Assembly (NCBI RefSeq): GCF_025751555.1
Contig: NZ_JAOWLB010000001.1
Span: forward strand, 310,001-374,000
Reading direction: 5' to 3'
Length of the DNA stretch: 64,000 nt
Source of the DNA: Ruegeria aquimaris
GTDB lineage: Bacteria; Pseudomonadota; Alphaproteobacteria; Rhodobacterales; Rhodobacteraceae
Part shown: positions 16,510 through 25,703 of the stretch, one piece after another
How positions within the stretch are numbered: position 1 is the first letter of the stretch
How the letters are laid out: the number at the start of each line of letters is the position of its first letter
Translations under genes and position numbers: made by a program
Notes under the pieces: generated by a model
What the model was told of the DNA's origin: nothing
Databases searched by the model: none
What the model saw: the letters and a program-made list of their open reading frames with translations, nothing else

Positions 16510-16896
16510 CGTTACGTCAGCCAATTTCGGTTTCTGCAATGTATGGCGCGGGCGCTTTGCAACGCCGAACGTAGTGGATTGCATTTCCCCGCCCAATGAA
16601 CTGCGGGCAAAAGTCAAAGCTTCCAAGAGCTTCTCAATGGCCGGGCCGGACCGGCGCCACTGGTCTGTGCAAACATGCCATCTCTCAAACCCTTGATACC
16701 AAAAACTTAGTACAAGCCGCCACGCTCGCCTCACTGCAGCGCTCATTCGCAACCTGAACAGGAAATCCGTTGTCAGAACGCCAGCAATGAGGCAATCTTT
16801 CCCAAGTCACGCATGAGGCGCCGTCTCGTGAGCGTCGCGTTGTGCGAAGGGTCGGAAATGACGCACATCGAAAATGTGAAAAGTGCAGGTGAATAG
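16510..16896. other. Gene-free stretch upstream of the XRE/LuxR region
   Basis: This 387-bp interval holds no convincing gene. Short open frames on both strands have no recognisable domain or ribosome site. It must carry the promoter for the XRE regulator at 16897. Base composition is more mixed than in the flanking genes, as often seen in old insertion sites, but I see no transposase remnant. Confidence 0.5.
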
Positions 16897-17301
16897 ATGA
16901 ATACTGTCGATACCGTTGTTGGCCAGCGCATTCGCGCCCGCCGAATGGCTCTTGGGCTGAGTCAGGCAGACCTTGGCCGGGCCATCGGTGTCCGGTTTCA
17001 ACAGGTTCAGAAGTACGAATCCGGGGCCAACCGCGTCAGCGCCTCCCGCTTGTGGGCCATCGCCGAAGTGCTCGAAGTTCACGTCAGTCACTTTTTCGAC
17101 GGCATAGAGGCCCCGGAAACCGGCAAGAGTGCGGGCGAACAACAGCCCGTCGACAAGCTGGTTTTCCTCAAGGATCGCGACGCCGTGGAGATGGTGGAAA
17201 TCTATAGCAGCTTGCCTCTTCAACAAAAGCGTGCTGTTCTTGCATTTGTTAGAACGATGGCGGTGAACACGCGCGTACCGGATGAGAGTGTATCCGGATA
17301 G
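16897..17301 (+). CDS. XRE-family helix-turn-helix regulator
   Basis: A 134-residue regulator with an N-terminal Cro/CI HTH: GQRIRARRMALGLSQADLGRAIG and FQQVQKYESGANRVSASRLWAIA. The C-terminal half ends with LQQKRAVLAFVRTMA. Small XRE proteins of this form are common in Rhodobacteraceae. It lies 40 bp upstream of luxR on the same strand, so it may be co-transcribed with the quorum-sensing regulator and link it to another signal; that link is an inference. Confidence 0.85.
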   Translation: MNTVDTVVGQRIRARRMALGLSQADLGRAIGVRFQQVQKYESGANRVSASRLWAIAEVLEVHVSHFFDGIEAPETGKSAGEQQPVDKLVFLKDRDAVEMVEIYSSLPLQQKRAVLAFVRTMAVNTRVPDESVSG

Positions 17302-17341
17302 AGAAAGCGCCTCGTCCGTTCGACACCGACAGGTAACGCGA

Positions 17342-18043
17342 ATGGATATCGTCGATCTCGGAACTGTGCCAAAGACGGAAGCCGTTTATTCGGACTTCCT
17401 TCTTCAATTGCGCGAAAAATTCGAGATGGACCATGCGGCCTATGCCGGCATCAATCCGGCGGCGGGCGCGATTCATGGATACGTAACCTACGGCGACGAC
17501 TGGAAGCAGCATTACCAGCAGCAAGGGTTTCACATGATCGACCCGACGCTGCATATGAGCCAACGCAGCATCGCACCGGTGGATTGGAGCCGGTTGGAAC
17601 GCGGCAAGGATTTCAAGCGTGTTTTCCGAGACGCCCATGACTTCGGTCTGAGCGAACAGGGACTTACCATTCCTGTCCGCGGCCCCTACGGTGACGTCGG
17701 GTTGCTGAGCGTGACGCGGGACTGTTCACCCGAACAATGGCGCAAACTGGTCGGCCATGTGATCAGCGACCTGCAATCCATGGCCGTCCACATTCACGAT
17801 ACCGTGATGGGATCTGACCTGCTGGGACGGATACTGTACCACCCTGCCCTTTCGACAAGAGAGGTTGAGATCCTGCAATGGGTGGCCGTCGGAAAATCCC
17901 AGCAGGATATAGGTGATATTCTTTCCATTTCCCATCGGACCGTTGAGGTTCACCTCCGGTCGTCGCGGGAAAAACTGTGCGCCCTGACAACGGCACAAGC
18001 CGTGGGACGGGCCATTGGACTGGGTTTGATTTACCCAGGCTGA
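17342..18043 (+). CDS. LuxR-type quorum-sensing regulator (AHL receptor)
   Basis: A 233-residue transcription factor expected to bind an acyl-homoserine lactone. The N-terminal domain carries the AHL-pocket residues at family spacing: W54, Y58, D67-P68, W82 and G107 in EQGLTIP. The C-terminal GerE HTH (about 168-230) shows STREVEILQWVAVGKSQQDI and SISHRTVEVHLRSSREKL. ATG 17342 with AGGT seven bases upstream fits; the frame open to 17282 overlaps the XRE gene. The AHL synthase follows 106 bp downstream. This is the arrangement of the ssb/sil-type quorum systems known in Ruegeria. I do not see a clear lux box in the gap. Confidence 0.93.
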   Translation: MDIVDLGTVPKTEAVYSDFLLQLREKFEMDHAAYAGINPAAGAIHGYVTYGDDWKQHYQQQGFHMIDPTLHMSQRSIAPVDWSRLERGKDFKRVFRDAHDFGLSEQGLTIPVRGPYGDVGLLSVTRDCSPEQWRKLVGHVISDLQSMAVHIHDTVMGSDLLGRILYHPALSTREVEILQWVAVGKSQQDIGDILSISHRTVEVHLRSSREKLCALTTAQAVGRAIGLGLIYPG

Positions 18044-18149
18044 CCCCTTTGGTCATCTTTCTGCCAAGTTCTACGGGAATCCCCCAATAGCCCGAGAGCG
18101 CGACTTGGGTAACCATTAGTGTACCAAAATCCACTCGTAGGGGGAAAAG

Positions 18150-19016
18150 ATGATCATCGTGATCGACGCTTTGAATAAGCATCTGTTCAGTGGGGTTCTG
18201 GATGAAATGTTTCGTTTGCGTGCCCGGGTATTCGGGGATCGTCTCGGTTGGAAGGTAAACATCCAGGATGGGAAGGAGATCGACGAGTTCGATCACCTAG
18301 ATCCCGCTTATGTTGTCGGGCTGGATCCGGACGGCCATGTAGTCGCCGCCGTCAGAGCCCTTCAGACCACCGGCCCGCATATGCTGGCGGATGTGTTTTC
18401 CGACATACTTTGCGGTGAACCGCCAATTCGCAGTGCGACAATGTGGGAGTCGACGCGGTTTTGCGTCGATACCCAACGCCTCAACCGTACCAAGGATCGA
18501 AACTCGGTTTCTTATGCGACATGCGAACTGATGATCGGTTCGTTGGAATACGCCCGCAAGTCCGGGATCAAGGATATCGTCACCGTCATTGACCCGGTCA
18601 TGGACCGGGTTCTGAAGCGTTCGGACAACGCACCTTATGACTATGTCGGTCAGACGGTTCCGATGGGCAAGGTCCCGGCGCTGGCCGCGCTGCTGGACAC
18701 CAGCGAAGAGAGGGTTGAAAAGGTGCGCAAGTTCGCGGGCATCTGCCACGATGTCTTTCTGAGCGATGACGAGGCGCTGGCGCTGTTCAACAAGAAGCGC
18801 GTCGTGTCCTTCCCGGAGCAAGGCAGGACAGCCAGATCCGAAACGGGGGAATTGACCGCGTTGGAAGCGTATTTCCTGGAACAGATACGTGCGGCCGACA
18901 CCGACAAGGAACTGAAGGCTGTCTATGATCTGATCGATGCCCTTCCACAGGAAATCAGCGTAGAGCGGAGATCAGTGCTGAAGAATTTCCCAGCCTCTTT
19001 GGCGCGTGAAATCTGA
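18150..19016 (+). CDS. Acyl-homoserine-lactone synthase (LuxI family)
   Basis: Makes an AHL signal from S-adenosylmethionine and an acyl carrier (acyl-ACP or acyl-CoA). All family invariants are at their standard positions: R24, F28, W34, D45, D48, R69, E100 and R103, in RARVFGDRLGW, EIDEFDHLD and WESTRFCV. The protein is 288 residues, roughly 80 longer than most LuxI enzymes. The extra C-terminal part (about 205-288) is charged and helical and has no domain that I recognise. A GGGGG ribosome site precedes the ATG. It is paired with the luxR gene upstream and ends before a shared terminator with tig. Confidence 0.93.
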   Translation: MIIVIDALNKHLFSGVLDEMFRLRARVFGDRLGWKVNIQDGKEIDEFDHLDPAYVVGLDPDGHVVAAVRALQTTGPHMLADVFSDILCGEPPIRSATMWESTRFCVDTQRLNRTKDRNSVSYATCELMIGSLEYARKSGIKDIVTVIDPVMDRVLKRSDNAPYDYVGQTVPMGKVPALAALLDTSEERVEKVRKFAGICHDVFLSDDEALALFNKKRVVSFPEQGRTARSETGELTALEAYFLEQIRAADTDKELKAVYDLIDALPQEISVERRSVLKNFPASLAREI

Positions 19017-19046
19017 CCAGCACGGTCCCGCGGCTTACCAAAGAAA

Positions 19047-19070
19047 AGAGCCGCCCCTTGGGGCGGCTCT
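19047..19070. terminator. Terminator between luxI and tig
   Basis: AGAGCCGCCCC (19047-19057) pairs with GGGGCGGCTCT (19060-19070) around TT. The minus-strand tail TTTCTTT makes it an efficient terminator for tig; it also lies 30 nt after the luxI stop on the plus strand. Confidence 0.88.
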
Positions 19071-19099
19071 GTCTATTAGACGTACCGGTTGCCCGGGAC

Positions 19100-20431
19100 T
19101 TACTCCGCGTCGAGCTCTTCCAGTGCCTTTTGCAGATCGTCCTTGCTGATTTCCTTTTCGGTAACCTTGGCCTGCGCCACGACGTGGTCGACAACCTTGT
19201 CTTCGAAGATCGGCGCGCGCAGCTGCTGCTGCATGGCGGCGTTCTTTTGAATGAATTCAAAGAACTGACGCTCTTGCCCCGGGTACTGCCGGGCTTGCGC
19301 CAGGATCGCCTGGGTCATTTCGGCATCGGTGACTTCAACCTCGGCCTTCTGGCCCAGCTCGGCCAGCAGCAGACCCAGGCGCACGCGGCGTTCGGCCAGT
19401 TTGGTGTGCTCGTCCGTGGTCTCGATCTCACCGTGGTTGTGATCGTGCACCTCAGGGTTCTCTTCGTGCCACAGCTGGTGCGCGATCTGCTTGGCTTCGG
19501 CCTCGACCAGGCTCGGCGGCAGGTCGAACGAAACCTTGAGGTCCAGCGCATCGAGCAGCGCCCGCTTGAGCACGGCCCGGGCGGCTCCGCTATACTCGGC
19601 TTCCAGACGCTCGGCGATCTGCCCCTTGAGGGCGGCCAGATCCTCGGCACCGAATTTCTTGGCCAGCTCGTCGTCGATCTCGGCGGCAACCGGCTCTTTC
19701 ACGTCCTTGACGGTGCAGGTGAACACGGCTTCTTTGCCGGCCAGGTGGGCCGCGCCATACTCGGCGGGAAAGGTGACGTTGACGTCCTTTTCCTCACCGG
19801 CCTTCACGCCGACCAACTGATCCTCGAAGCCGGGGATAAAGCTATTGGAGCCCAGAACCAGCGGATAGTCTTCGGCCGAACCGCCGTCAAAAGCTTCACC
19901 GTCGACCTTGCCGAGGAAGTCGATCACAACCTGATCGCCGTCCTTGGCCTTGGAACCTTTCTTGCGCGATTTGAAGTCCTGCGCGGTTTCGGCCAGGTTG
20001 GCCAGCGCTTCTTCGACAGCGGCGTCGTCGGCCTTGACCACGAGCTTTTCCAGCGTGATGTCGGTCAGATCAACCTCGGGGATCGCCGGCAGCGCTTCAT
20101 AGGACATCGAAACCTCGACATCGTCGCCCTCTTTCCAGTCCTCGTTGGTCATCTTGACCTCGGGCTGGAGCGCGGGGCGGTCACCGCTGTCCTCGAAATG
20201 CTTGTTCATCGCGCCGTCGATGGTTTCCTGCATCGCCTCGCCCAGCAGACGCTGGCCGAACTGCTTCTTCAGCAGCGCCATCGGCACCTTGCCCTTGCGA
20301 AAGCCCTTCATCTCGATTTCGGGCTGCGCCTCGACCAGCTTTTCATTGACCTTCGCGTCCAGCTCAGCCGCTGTGACCACGATGTTGTAGCCGCGTTTCA
20401 GACCTTCGTTCAGAGTCTCGGTAACCTGCAT
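19100..20431 (-). CDS. tig: Trigger factor, ribosome-associated chaperone
   Basis: A 443-residue chaperone that docks at the ribosome exit tunnel. The N-terminal ribosome-binding domain has the signature GFRKGKVP, followed by an FKBP-like PPIase domain ([20 protein letters not shown] and [16 protein letters not shown]) and a helical C-terminal domain. The start at 20431 ([16 protein letters not shown]) is the family N-terminus. No clpP, clpX or lon follows, although tig often adjoins them in other bacteria. Confidence 0.96.
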   Translation of the reverse strand: MQVTETLNEGLKRGYNIVVTAAELDAKVNEKLVEAQPEIEMKGFRKGKVPMALLKKQFGQRLLGEAMQETIDGAMNKHFEDSGDRPALQPEVKMTNEDWKEGDDVEVSMSYEALPAIPEVDLTDITLEKLVVKADDAAVEEALANLAETAQDFKSRKKGSKAKDGDQVVIDFLGKVDGEAFDGGSAEDYPLVLGSNSFIPGFEDQLVGVKAGEEKDVNVTFPAEYGAAHLAGKEAVFTCTVKDVKEPVAAEIDDELAKKFGAEDLAALKGQIAERLEAEYSGAARAVLKRALLDALDLKVSFDLPPSLVEAEAKQIAHQLWHEENPEVHDHNHGEIETTDEHTKLAERRVRLGLLLAELGQKAEVEVTDAEMTQAILAQARQYPGQERQFFEFIQKNAAMQQQLRAPIFEDKVVDHVVAQAKVTEKEISKDDLQKALEELDAE

Positions 20432-20566
20432 ATGGTAGTCCCCATAGGATTCGGAGCGCACGCATCGGGCGTGCGCCATGCACAATTTGAGGCGTTCTAT
20501 TTGCCCTGCCCGGCCGGTGCAAGGGGTTATGCCCAATCGGCGCCCATTTGCAGCCTTAAAAACATA

Positions 20567-20591
20567 CGCGCCCCGGCAAAGCCGGGGCGCG
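20567..20591 (-). terminator. Terminator of the first porin gene
   Basis: CGCGCCCCGGC (20567-20577) pairs with GCCGGGGCGCG (20581-20591) around AAA. On the minus strand it is followed by TATGTTTTTAA. It lies about 30 nt past the porin stop. Confidence 0.8.
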
Positions 20592-20619
20592 CGTTGTTGC
20601 GATCAGGATTGCCGCAACA

Positions 20620-21741
20620 TCAGAAGCGCCAGCGGGCGCCCAGAACCAGGGTGCTCAGATCCTGATAGCTGTTTGCCGCATCGCTGTACTCATAGTTCTG
20701 ATAGGTGAAGTAGACATCGGTATTGTACGCCTCGACACGCTGAGCAACGCCGACGCCCCAGCCTTTGGTTTCCGAACCAGCGACATTGAAGTCGGAGGCG
20801 TCATAGTAGTGCACGCCTACACCGGTCTGACCGAACGAGAACCAGTCGACGTCGTAGGCGACCTTGAAATAGAGGTAGTCGGGGTCGCTGGCGCCTGCGG
20901 CGTCATTGTCCCGCGTACCGCCTGCAAAGGTAAAGCTGAGCCCGTTCTGAAGCAGGACCGAGGCCGAACCCACCACATCCGAGCGATCGACGCCATTGTT
21001 GTCGCGCACCTGATAGGCCAGGCCCGCATCCAGCTGGATACCGCCGCCGAACTCACCCGCATAGCGCACGGCCACGTCGTAGTAATCCGACTGGTCGGCG
21101 GTGTTCAGGATGTTCTCGCCATAGGCGGCCGAGAAGGTGAACCCTGCAATCTCGGGGCTGTCATAGCGGATACGTCCCCGGCGCGAGCCGTCGAACGTGT
21201 CGAGCGTGTCGCCCACCGCGGGGCCGGACAGAATCCCGGCCGTGTCGCGGAACAGGAAGGCCGCATTGGCATCGGCGGTGTACGAGTACAGCGCCACGCC
21301 CACATAAGACAGGTCGGATTCGGCGATGCCATCGGCGGCCATGCTGCCCTGCCCCAGCGAGACCCGGCCCCAGTCGCCTTCGAGCGAAAAGTCGATATGG
21401 CGCAGATCGTCCCGGGTCCAGCCGCTGAAATCATCTCCCAGCTGGTTGGTCTCGGTCGAGTTGGGCAGGCCCAGCCCGGCCTCGAACCGGAACCGGAACG
21501 TGTTGTCGCCAAAGGGCTGTGCCAAACGCAGGCCGATGCGGCTGCGCGACAGGTCATTGTCGCGGATGTTGGTTTCGGTTTCCTGTCCGTCATCCACCGA
21601 AATGATGGCCGGGTTGAACTGGCCATAAAGCTGGACAGATCCGCCGGACTGGTTCTCGTAGAGCAGTTGCGCCGAGGCAGCCGAGGCAAATGCCATGGCA
21701 GCAATCGCCATGGCAGAGGTCGTTCTGAGTGTTCTGGTCAT
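20620..21741 (-). CDS. Outer-membrane porin (alphaproteobacterial type)
   Basis: A 373-residue trimeric porin precursor. It has a signal peptide ending AFASAASA, then QLLYENQSGGSVQLYGQFNPAI, the usual first strand. A constriction-loop region (WGRVSLGQGSMAADGIAESDL) and a C-terminal Phe in LGARWRF complete the pattern, the last needed for BAM recognition. The start at 21741 (MTRTLRTTSAM) gives the signal peptide. It is a paralogue of the next porin upstream on the same strand, with the same SxGxxYVGQGSMASDGIA-like block. Both have their own terminators, so they are separate transcription units. Confidence 0.92.
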   Translation of the reverse strand: MTRTLRTTSAMAIAAMAFASAASAQLLYENQSGGSVQLYGQFNPAIISVDDGQETETNIRDNDLSRSRIGLRLAQPFGDNTFRFRFEAGLGLPNSTETNQLGDDFSGWTRDDLRHIDFSLEGDWGRVSLGQGSMAADGIAESDLSYVGVALYSYTADANAAFLFRDTAGILSGPAVGDTLDTFDGSRRGRIRYDSPEIAGFTFSAAYGENILNTADQSDYYDVAVRYAGEFGGGIQLDAGLAYQVRDNNGVDRSDVVGSASVLLQNGLSFTFAGGTRDNDAAGASDPDYLYFKVAYDVDWFSFGQTGVGVHYYDASDFNVAGSETKGWGVGVAQRVEAYNTDVYFTYQNYEYSDAANSYQDLSTLVLGARWRF

Positions 21742-22061
21742 GTTTCTGTACCGTCTTGGATTGGTGTGGGTTCCGCCGCATTGATGTGGGCACCCGAAGG
21801 CCAGCTTCCATGAGCTCAAAACGGTGGCCGGAACCGACGTTGCAACCCGGCAACGGCGCAGACCATACGAATCGTGAATTCAAATGATTTTCAAATACTT
21901 AAATGGGTAACGGAAACGCGATTTCGTTGCGAGATTCAAAAAGAGGCACCGCCTCTCCCAGTCATTTGCATATTCATTGTGCGCCAGCGCACCAAGCTTA
22001 CGCAAAGTTTACTCCACACGAGGCGGTAAAGCCCCATGTGGAGAGGAGCGCCACGCGCTGA
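21742..22061. other. Intergenic region between the two porins
   Basis: This 320-bp gap contains the promoter and leader of the first porin (AT-rich around 21870-21920) and the terminator of the second porin. No gene is seen. Confidence 0.6.
21937..21956 (-). terminator. Terminator of the second porin gene
   Basis: AGAGGC (21942-21947) pairs with GCCTCT (21951-21956) around ACC. On the minus strand the stem is followed by TTTTTG. It lies about 105 nt after the porin stop. Confidence 0.6.
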
Positions 22062-23171
22062 TCAGAACTTCCAGCGTGCCCCGACAAGAAACGCATCCAC
22101 GTCCTTGTAGGACGTTCCCGGGTCGGACAGTTGATGATTGCGGTATCCCAGATAGACCTGTGTATTGATACTGTCGATGTTCTGGTTCACACCGACACCC
22201 AGCGTCTTGGATTCACGACCCGCGAGGCCAAAGTCACTGCCGTTATAGTAATCAATGGCAAATGACGTGGCGCCGATCGACAGGAACTGGCTCTCATACC
22301 CGGCAAGGACATAGGTGTAGTTGCCGTCATTCTCCCGGCTCCCGCCGGCGACCGCAAAATTCAACCCCGAACGGAACTTCACGGCGACGGCACCAAAGGT
22401 GTCATCCCGATCGACCCCGCCGCGATCGCGACGCGAAAAACCGATGCCGCCCTTGACCTGGGTCCCATCGAACTCTCCCGAGTAGCGCAGCGCAATGTCA
22501 TAGTATTTGTCGCTGTTGCCAGGCGTGAGCACATCGGTACCGGCCGCCAGCGCAACGCTGAACCCATTGAAGCTGGGCGTGTCATAGCGCACGCGCCCCT
22601 GCCGACCGCCATCCAGGCTGGGGTTGACCGAACCGACCGTCACACCGGACAGGGCTCCGGCGGCGGTCCGGAACTGGAACGCCCCGGCAAAATCGCCGAT
22701 GCCATTGTAGGTGGTCATGCCGTTACCGCCAAAGGACATATCAGCGATACCGTCCGATGCCATCGAGCCTTGTCCGACATAGAGCGTGCCCCAGCTGTCG
22801 CTGGCGTAAGAAAAGTCGACCTTGCGGAGATCGGTGCGGTCCCAGTCGGCGCCCTTGGGCGTGTTGGTCTGACTGACACCCCCCGACGAGCGCAGACCCA
22901 GCGCAGTCTCGAAGTTGAACTTGAATGTGCCCTGATAGATGGGCTGCACGACCCACAGGCCGACACGCGTGTTCGAATGCGCGTTATCGACCAGGGTATC
23001 CTTGCTTTGCACGCCGTCATCAACCGACTGCCAGGCGGGCGAAACCTGGCCATAGATCTTGACGTAGCCGCCCGAGGCATTGTCCCACTTCAGTTCCGCC
23101 GCCGCCGGTGCTGCCGCCATGGCGGCCGCCAGGGCAACGCCTGATATCGCTGTTTTGATGTGTCGCGTCAT
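22062..23171 (-). CDS. Outer-membrane porin (alphaproteobacterial type), paralogue
   Basis: A 369-residue porin precursor with signal peptide (ISGVALAAAMAAAPAAA) and first strand ELKWDNASGGYVKIYGQVSPAWQSVDDG. The constriction block WGTLYVGQGSMASDGIADM closely matches its neighbour and the protein ends LVGARWKF. It arose by duplication with the porin at 20620-21741 but has diverged considerably, suggesting different solute ranges or regulation. The long upstream gap (438 bp) leaves room for complex control. Confidence 0.92.
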   Translation of the reverse strand: MTRHIKTAISGVALAAAMAAAPAAAELKWDNASGGYVKIYGQVSPAWQSVDDGVQSKDTLVDNAHSNTRVGLWVVQPIYQGTFKFNFETALGLRSSGGVSQTNTPKGADWDRTDLRKVDFSYASDSWGTLYVGQGSMASDGIADMSFGGNGMTTYNGIGDFAGAFQFRTAAGALSGVTVGSVNPSLDGGRQGRVRYDTPSFNGFSVALAAGTDVLTPGNSDKYYDIALRYSGEFDGTQVKGGIGFSRRDRGGVDRDDTFGAVAVKFRSGLNFAVAGGSRENDGNYTYVLAGYESQFLSIGATSFAIDYYNGSDFGLAGRESKTLGVGVNQNIDSINTQVYLGYRNHQLSDPGTSYKDVDAFLVGARWKF

Positions 23172-23609
23172 ATCGTTTCACCGTCAAAGAGGTTTCTCAT
23201 TATGCTCCTTCAAATGGGAAGAGCCCCCCACACTTCCAGTGGACCCAGCGATACGACCGCCGAGACTGACATTTTCGCAACACGGAATCGTGATGCATCG
23301 TGTTGACCCGGTGTATCTCCAAGGGGTTATTAGCTGCCGCCGGACCGGCGGCTTCGCGCGCAAAGCAAAAATTCGCCGCTCAGCGTTGCATCCTTGGCAT
23401 GGCACGTTCCCACCCAATGCAGCGCTCTACTGCGTCGCGCGGCGCCACTGCCGCTGACATCAGAAGCAGCCGACCGGGTATCCATTGAATCAGCTAGAAA
23501 TGGCACGGACGAAGACGCTTGAGAATTACTTCATCTTTTATGTTTCAATAATTTACGTGACAATTTGCAGCAATGTAATCGCCATGCAAGTAGACCAAGT
23601 GACATATCA
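23172..23609. other. Long AT-rich leader/promoter region of the second porin
   Basis: This 438-bp interval has no convincing gene. It includes an inverted repeat CAACACG...CGTGTTG near 23278-23306 and a strongly AT-rich stretch at 23510-23630, the lowest GC in the window. It carries the porin promoter on the minus strand and the 3' end of the SRAP transcript. Confidence 0.5.
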
Positions 23610-24287
23610 TCAAACAACATCCTCCTTGACCCCATCTCCCGATCTGACTACGCGCATTCGACTTGCCGGGAAGGGCCGCAACAGCTCTGCGGCCTCACCC
23701 GGCGCCCCGTTGATCCACTGTTCATAGGCGCCGGGGTGAAGGATCACAGGCATGCGGTCGGGGTGGATTTGTCGCACGAGCTCATTCGGCGATGTTGTGA
23801 TGATGCTGTAGGCGTCCATCTCCACCAACGCGCCCTTGATATCGCCGCGCCAGTGCCGCCAGATCGCCGCGAAAGCAAATGGCGGGCGTGCGTCGGGGTC
23901 TGGATCATCCAGCCCAAACCAATAATAGTTCGCCGGATTGCGCCCCTTGGCCTCGCAAAATGATGTTGCGGGGACGAGGCAGCGGCGCTCCTCAAAACTC
24001 CCACGCCAGAATGGTGAAGATTGCAGCTTGTCGTCGCGCGCGTTGTTGATCGCTTTGGGCAGGATCGGCTTGCCGGTCTTTTTCGAGACCTGGGGCATCG
24101 GGAAACCCCAATGCATCGCCACCAGTTCACGCCGTCCTTCCGAGTTTAGCCGCACCACAGGCCCTGAGTATTTAGGGTAGATCGCTGATAGGGGTGCGAA
24201 GTTGCCCAGATGATCGCGGTCGGCGGGCACATCGAACAACTGGCGCATGGCTTCCTGCGTCGTGGTGCTGGAATAGAGATTGCACAT
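23610..24287 (-). CDS. SRAP/YedK (HMCES) family protein
   Basis: A 225-residue member of the SOS-response-associated peptidase family, which crosslinks to abasic sites in single-stranded DNA through Cys2 to protect them. The required Cys2 is present (MCNLYSS), as are NNARDDKL, an active-site Glu in TSFCEAKG and the His in IHPDRMPVIL. The usual FYEW is FCEA here, so the Glu is kept but its neighbours differ. It lies 3 bp downstream of a small zinc-ribbon gene and is likely co-translated with it. Confidence 0.88.
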   Translation of the reverse strand: MCNLYSSTTTQEAMRQLFDVPADRDHLGNFAPLSAIYPKYSGPVVRLNSEGRRELVAMHWGFPMPQVSKKTGKPILPKAINNARDDKLQSSPFWRGSFEERRCLVPATSFCEAKGRNPANYYWFGLDDPDPDARPPFAFAAIWRHWRGDIKGALVEMDAYSIITTSPNELVRQIHPDRMPVILHPGAYEQWINGAPGEAAELLRPFPASRMRVVRSGDGVKEDVV

Positions 24288-24290
24288 CGC

Positions 24291-24533
24291 TCACGCCTTT
24301 TCGTCGCGCCATATCCATTTCACAATCTGGCGAACGGGGCGGCGCACGGTCAAGCGTTCCAGATCACTTGCCGCCGGAATAGTCCAACGAACATCGACTT
24401 CGTTGTTCTTGCAGCGGGAACAGGGGAAGGGCGGGTTTTGCAACTCGTGATCCGGGCCAAGCACCTTGATCAGGTCAGCAGCCCAAAAATTGACAGTTCT
24501 GCGGCACATCGGGCAACGTACCGTAATCAGCAT
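24291..24533 (-). CDS. Small zinc-ribbon protein
   Basis: An 80-residue protein with two Cys pairs, CPMC near the N-terminus and CSRC about 30 residues later, which should form a zinc ribbon. The rest is basic and ends VRQIVKWIWRDEKA. ATG 24533 (MLITVRCPMC) is the sensible start; longer frames upstream carry no domain. The stop is 3 bp from the SRAP start, so the two are probably one operon and may share a role in DNA damage handling. I do not recognise a named family. Confidence 0.65.
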   Translation of the reverse strand: MLITVRCPMCRRTVNFWAADLIKVLGPDHELQNPPFPCSRCKNNEVDVRWTIPAASDLERLTVRRPVRQIVKWIWRDEKA

Positions 24534-24773
24534 CCCATTGCTCGCGGCGCGGGATAGGCGCTGATTCTTGAACTTGTTCGCGTATGGGCGGGCAGCAGGC
24601 ATAAAGAGAACATATAGCGAACAAAAAGGTGGGAAAACCCGCCAACTTGCATCGACGGGTTCGTTGTTGCGATGGTGTTGGACCAACAAACCCCGCTTGC
24701 AACCAAGTTTGTTACCTTCACCCGGTCAAAGCCGTTTGGTGCAAGGGTCTTATTTGATCTCAACGGGATTGAA

Positions 24774-24860
24774 TGGTGCGGTCGAGAAGACTCGAACTTC
24801 CACGGGAGTTACCCCACAGCGACCTCAACGCTGCGCGTCTACCAATTCCGCCACGACCGC
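24774..24860 (-). tRNA. tRNA-Leu (anticodon GAG)
   Basis: The minus strand folds as a class II tRNA. Acceptor GCGGTCG pairs with CGACCGC, the D-arm contains GGTAGACGC, the anticodon loop is TTGAGGT with GAG, a long variable arm (GGGGTAACTCCC) follows, then the TTCGAGT T-loop. CCA is encoded at 24774-24776. It reads CUC/CUU leucine codons. Confidence 0.96.
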
Positions 24861-24884
24861 ACTGCCAATGACTTGGTAGAGCGG

Positions 24885-24913
24885 CGTATAGACGAGGGTC
24901 GCAGGGATGTGAA
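24885..24913 (-). promoter_or_regulatory. Promoter of tRNA-Leu
   Basis: On the minus strand TTCACA (complement of 24908-24913) and TATACG (complement of 24885-24890) are exactly 17 bp apart, 25 nt upstream of the tRNA 5' end. Confidence 0.6.
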
Positions 24914-25003
24914 GAGGCAAAAATCACCTCTGCTTGAAATCTCTTTCCCCACCCTCACCATTCGGCCTAGAACAGAGAGACACACCCGAACGAGGATACG
25001 ACG

Positions 25004-25663
25004 ATGACCGCGACCAATGCCCGCCCTGTGCTGCAGATCGACATCGTATCGGATGTGGTTTGCCCCTGGTGCATTGTTGGCTTTATGCAACTGGATCAGG
25101 CGCTTGCACAGACCGGCGTATTGGCGAAACTGCGCTGGCACCCGTTCGAATTGAACCCGCAGATGGCCCCCGAGGGCCAGAACCTGCGCGAGCATATCAT
25201 GGAGAAATACGGCTCTACTCCCGCGCAGAGCGCAGAGGCGCGCATGCGGTTGACCACGATCGGTGCGGAACTGGGCTTCGCCTTCAACTTCAACGATGAC
25301 AGCCGCATCGTGAATACCTTTGCCGCGCATCAGCTGCTCGACTGGGCCGAGGGCCAGGGCCGCCAGCATCCTCTGAAACTGGCGCTGTTTGCGGCCTATT
25401 TCACCGAAGGCCGCGACGTGTCGGACCCGGCGGTCTTGCTTGATGCAGTTGCCACGGCGGGGCTGGACCGCGAGGCCGCGCAAGCGGCGCTGGCTTCGGG
25501 CGCGCATCAGGCACCGGTGCGTGAGAAACAGAAGTTCTGGGCGCAGCATGGCATTTCCGGTGTTCCTTCGATGGTGTTCGGTGGCAAGTACCTGCTGACC
25601 GGCGCCCAGGGGGCCGAGACCTACGCCCAGGTGATCCAGCGCTGTCTGGCCGAGGCGGCCTAG
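25004..25663 (+). CDS. DsbA-family thiol oxidoreductase (FrnE-like)
   Basis: A 219-residue cytosolic thioredoxin-fold protein with CPWC at about residues 23-26 (SDVVCPWCIVG) and the DsbA helical insert. The cis-Pro loop is in ISGVPSMVFGGKYLLTGAQG, the FrnE/2-hydroxychromene isomerase-like form. There is no signal peptide, so it acts in the cytoplasm, probably in disulfide exchange during oxidative stress. It is followed 40 bp later by lipB on the same strand. The physiological substrate is unknown. Confidence 0.88.
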   Translation: MTATNARPVLQIDIVSDVVCPWCIVGFMQLDQALAQTGVLAKLRWHPFELNPQMAPEGQNLREHIMEKYGSTPAQSAEARMRLTTIGAELGFAFNFNDDSRIVNTFAAHQLLDWAEGQGRQHPLKLALFAAYFTEGRDVSDPAVLLDAVATAGLDREAAQAALASGAHQAPVREKQKFWAQHGISGVPSMVFGGKYLLTGAQGAETYAQVIQRCLAEAA

Positions 25664-25703
25664 CCCCCTTCCCCTGCCCCGGCCGCCGCGATAAGACAGC
25701 GCC

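Noticed and set aside
18044-18149. A lux box between luxR and luxI
   Set aside because: The best inverted repeat (around CTACGGGAAT) matches only half of its bases in the two arms, so I do not list it.
23610-24287. SRAP protein as inactive because FYEW is FCEA
   Set aside because: The essential Cys2, the active-site Glu and the His are all present, so activity is still likely.
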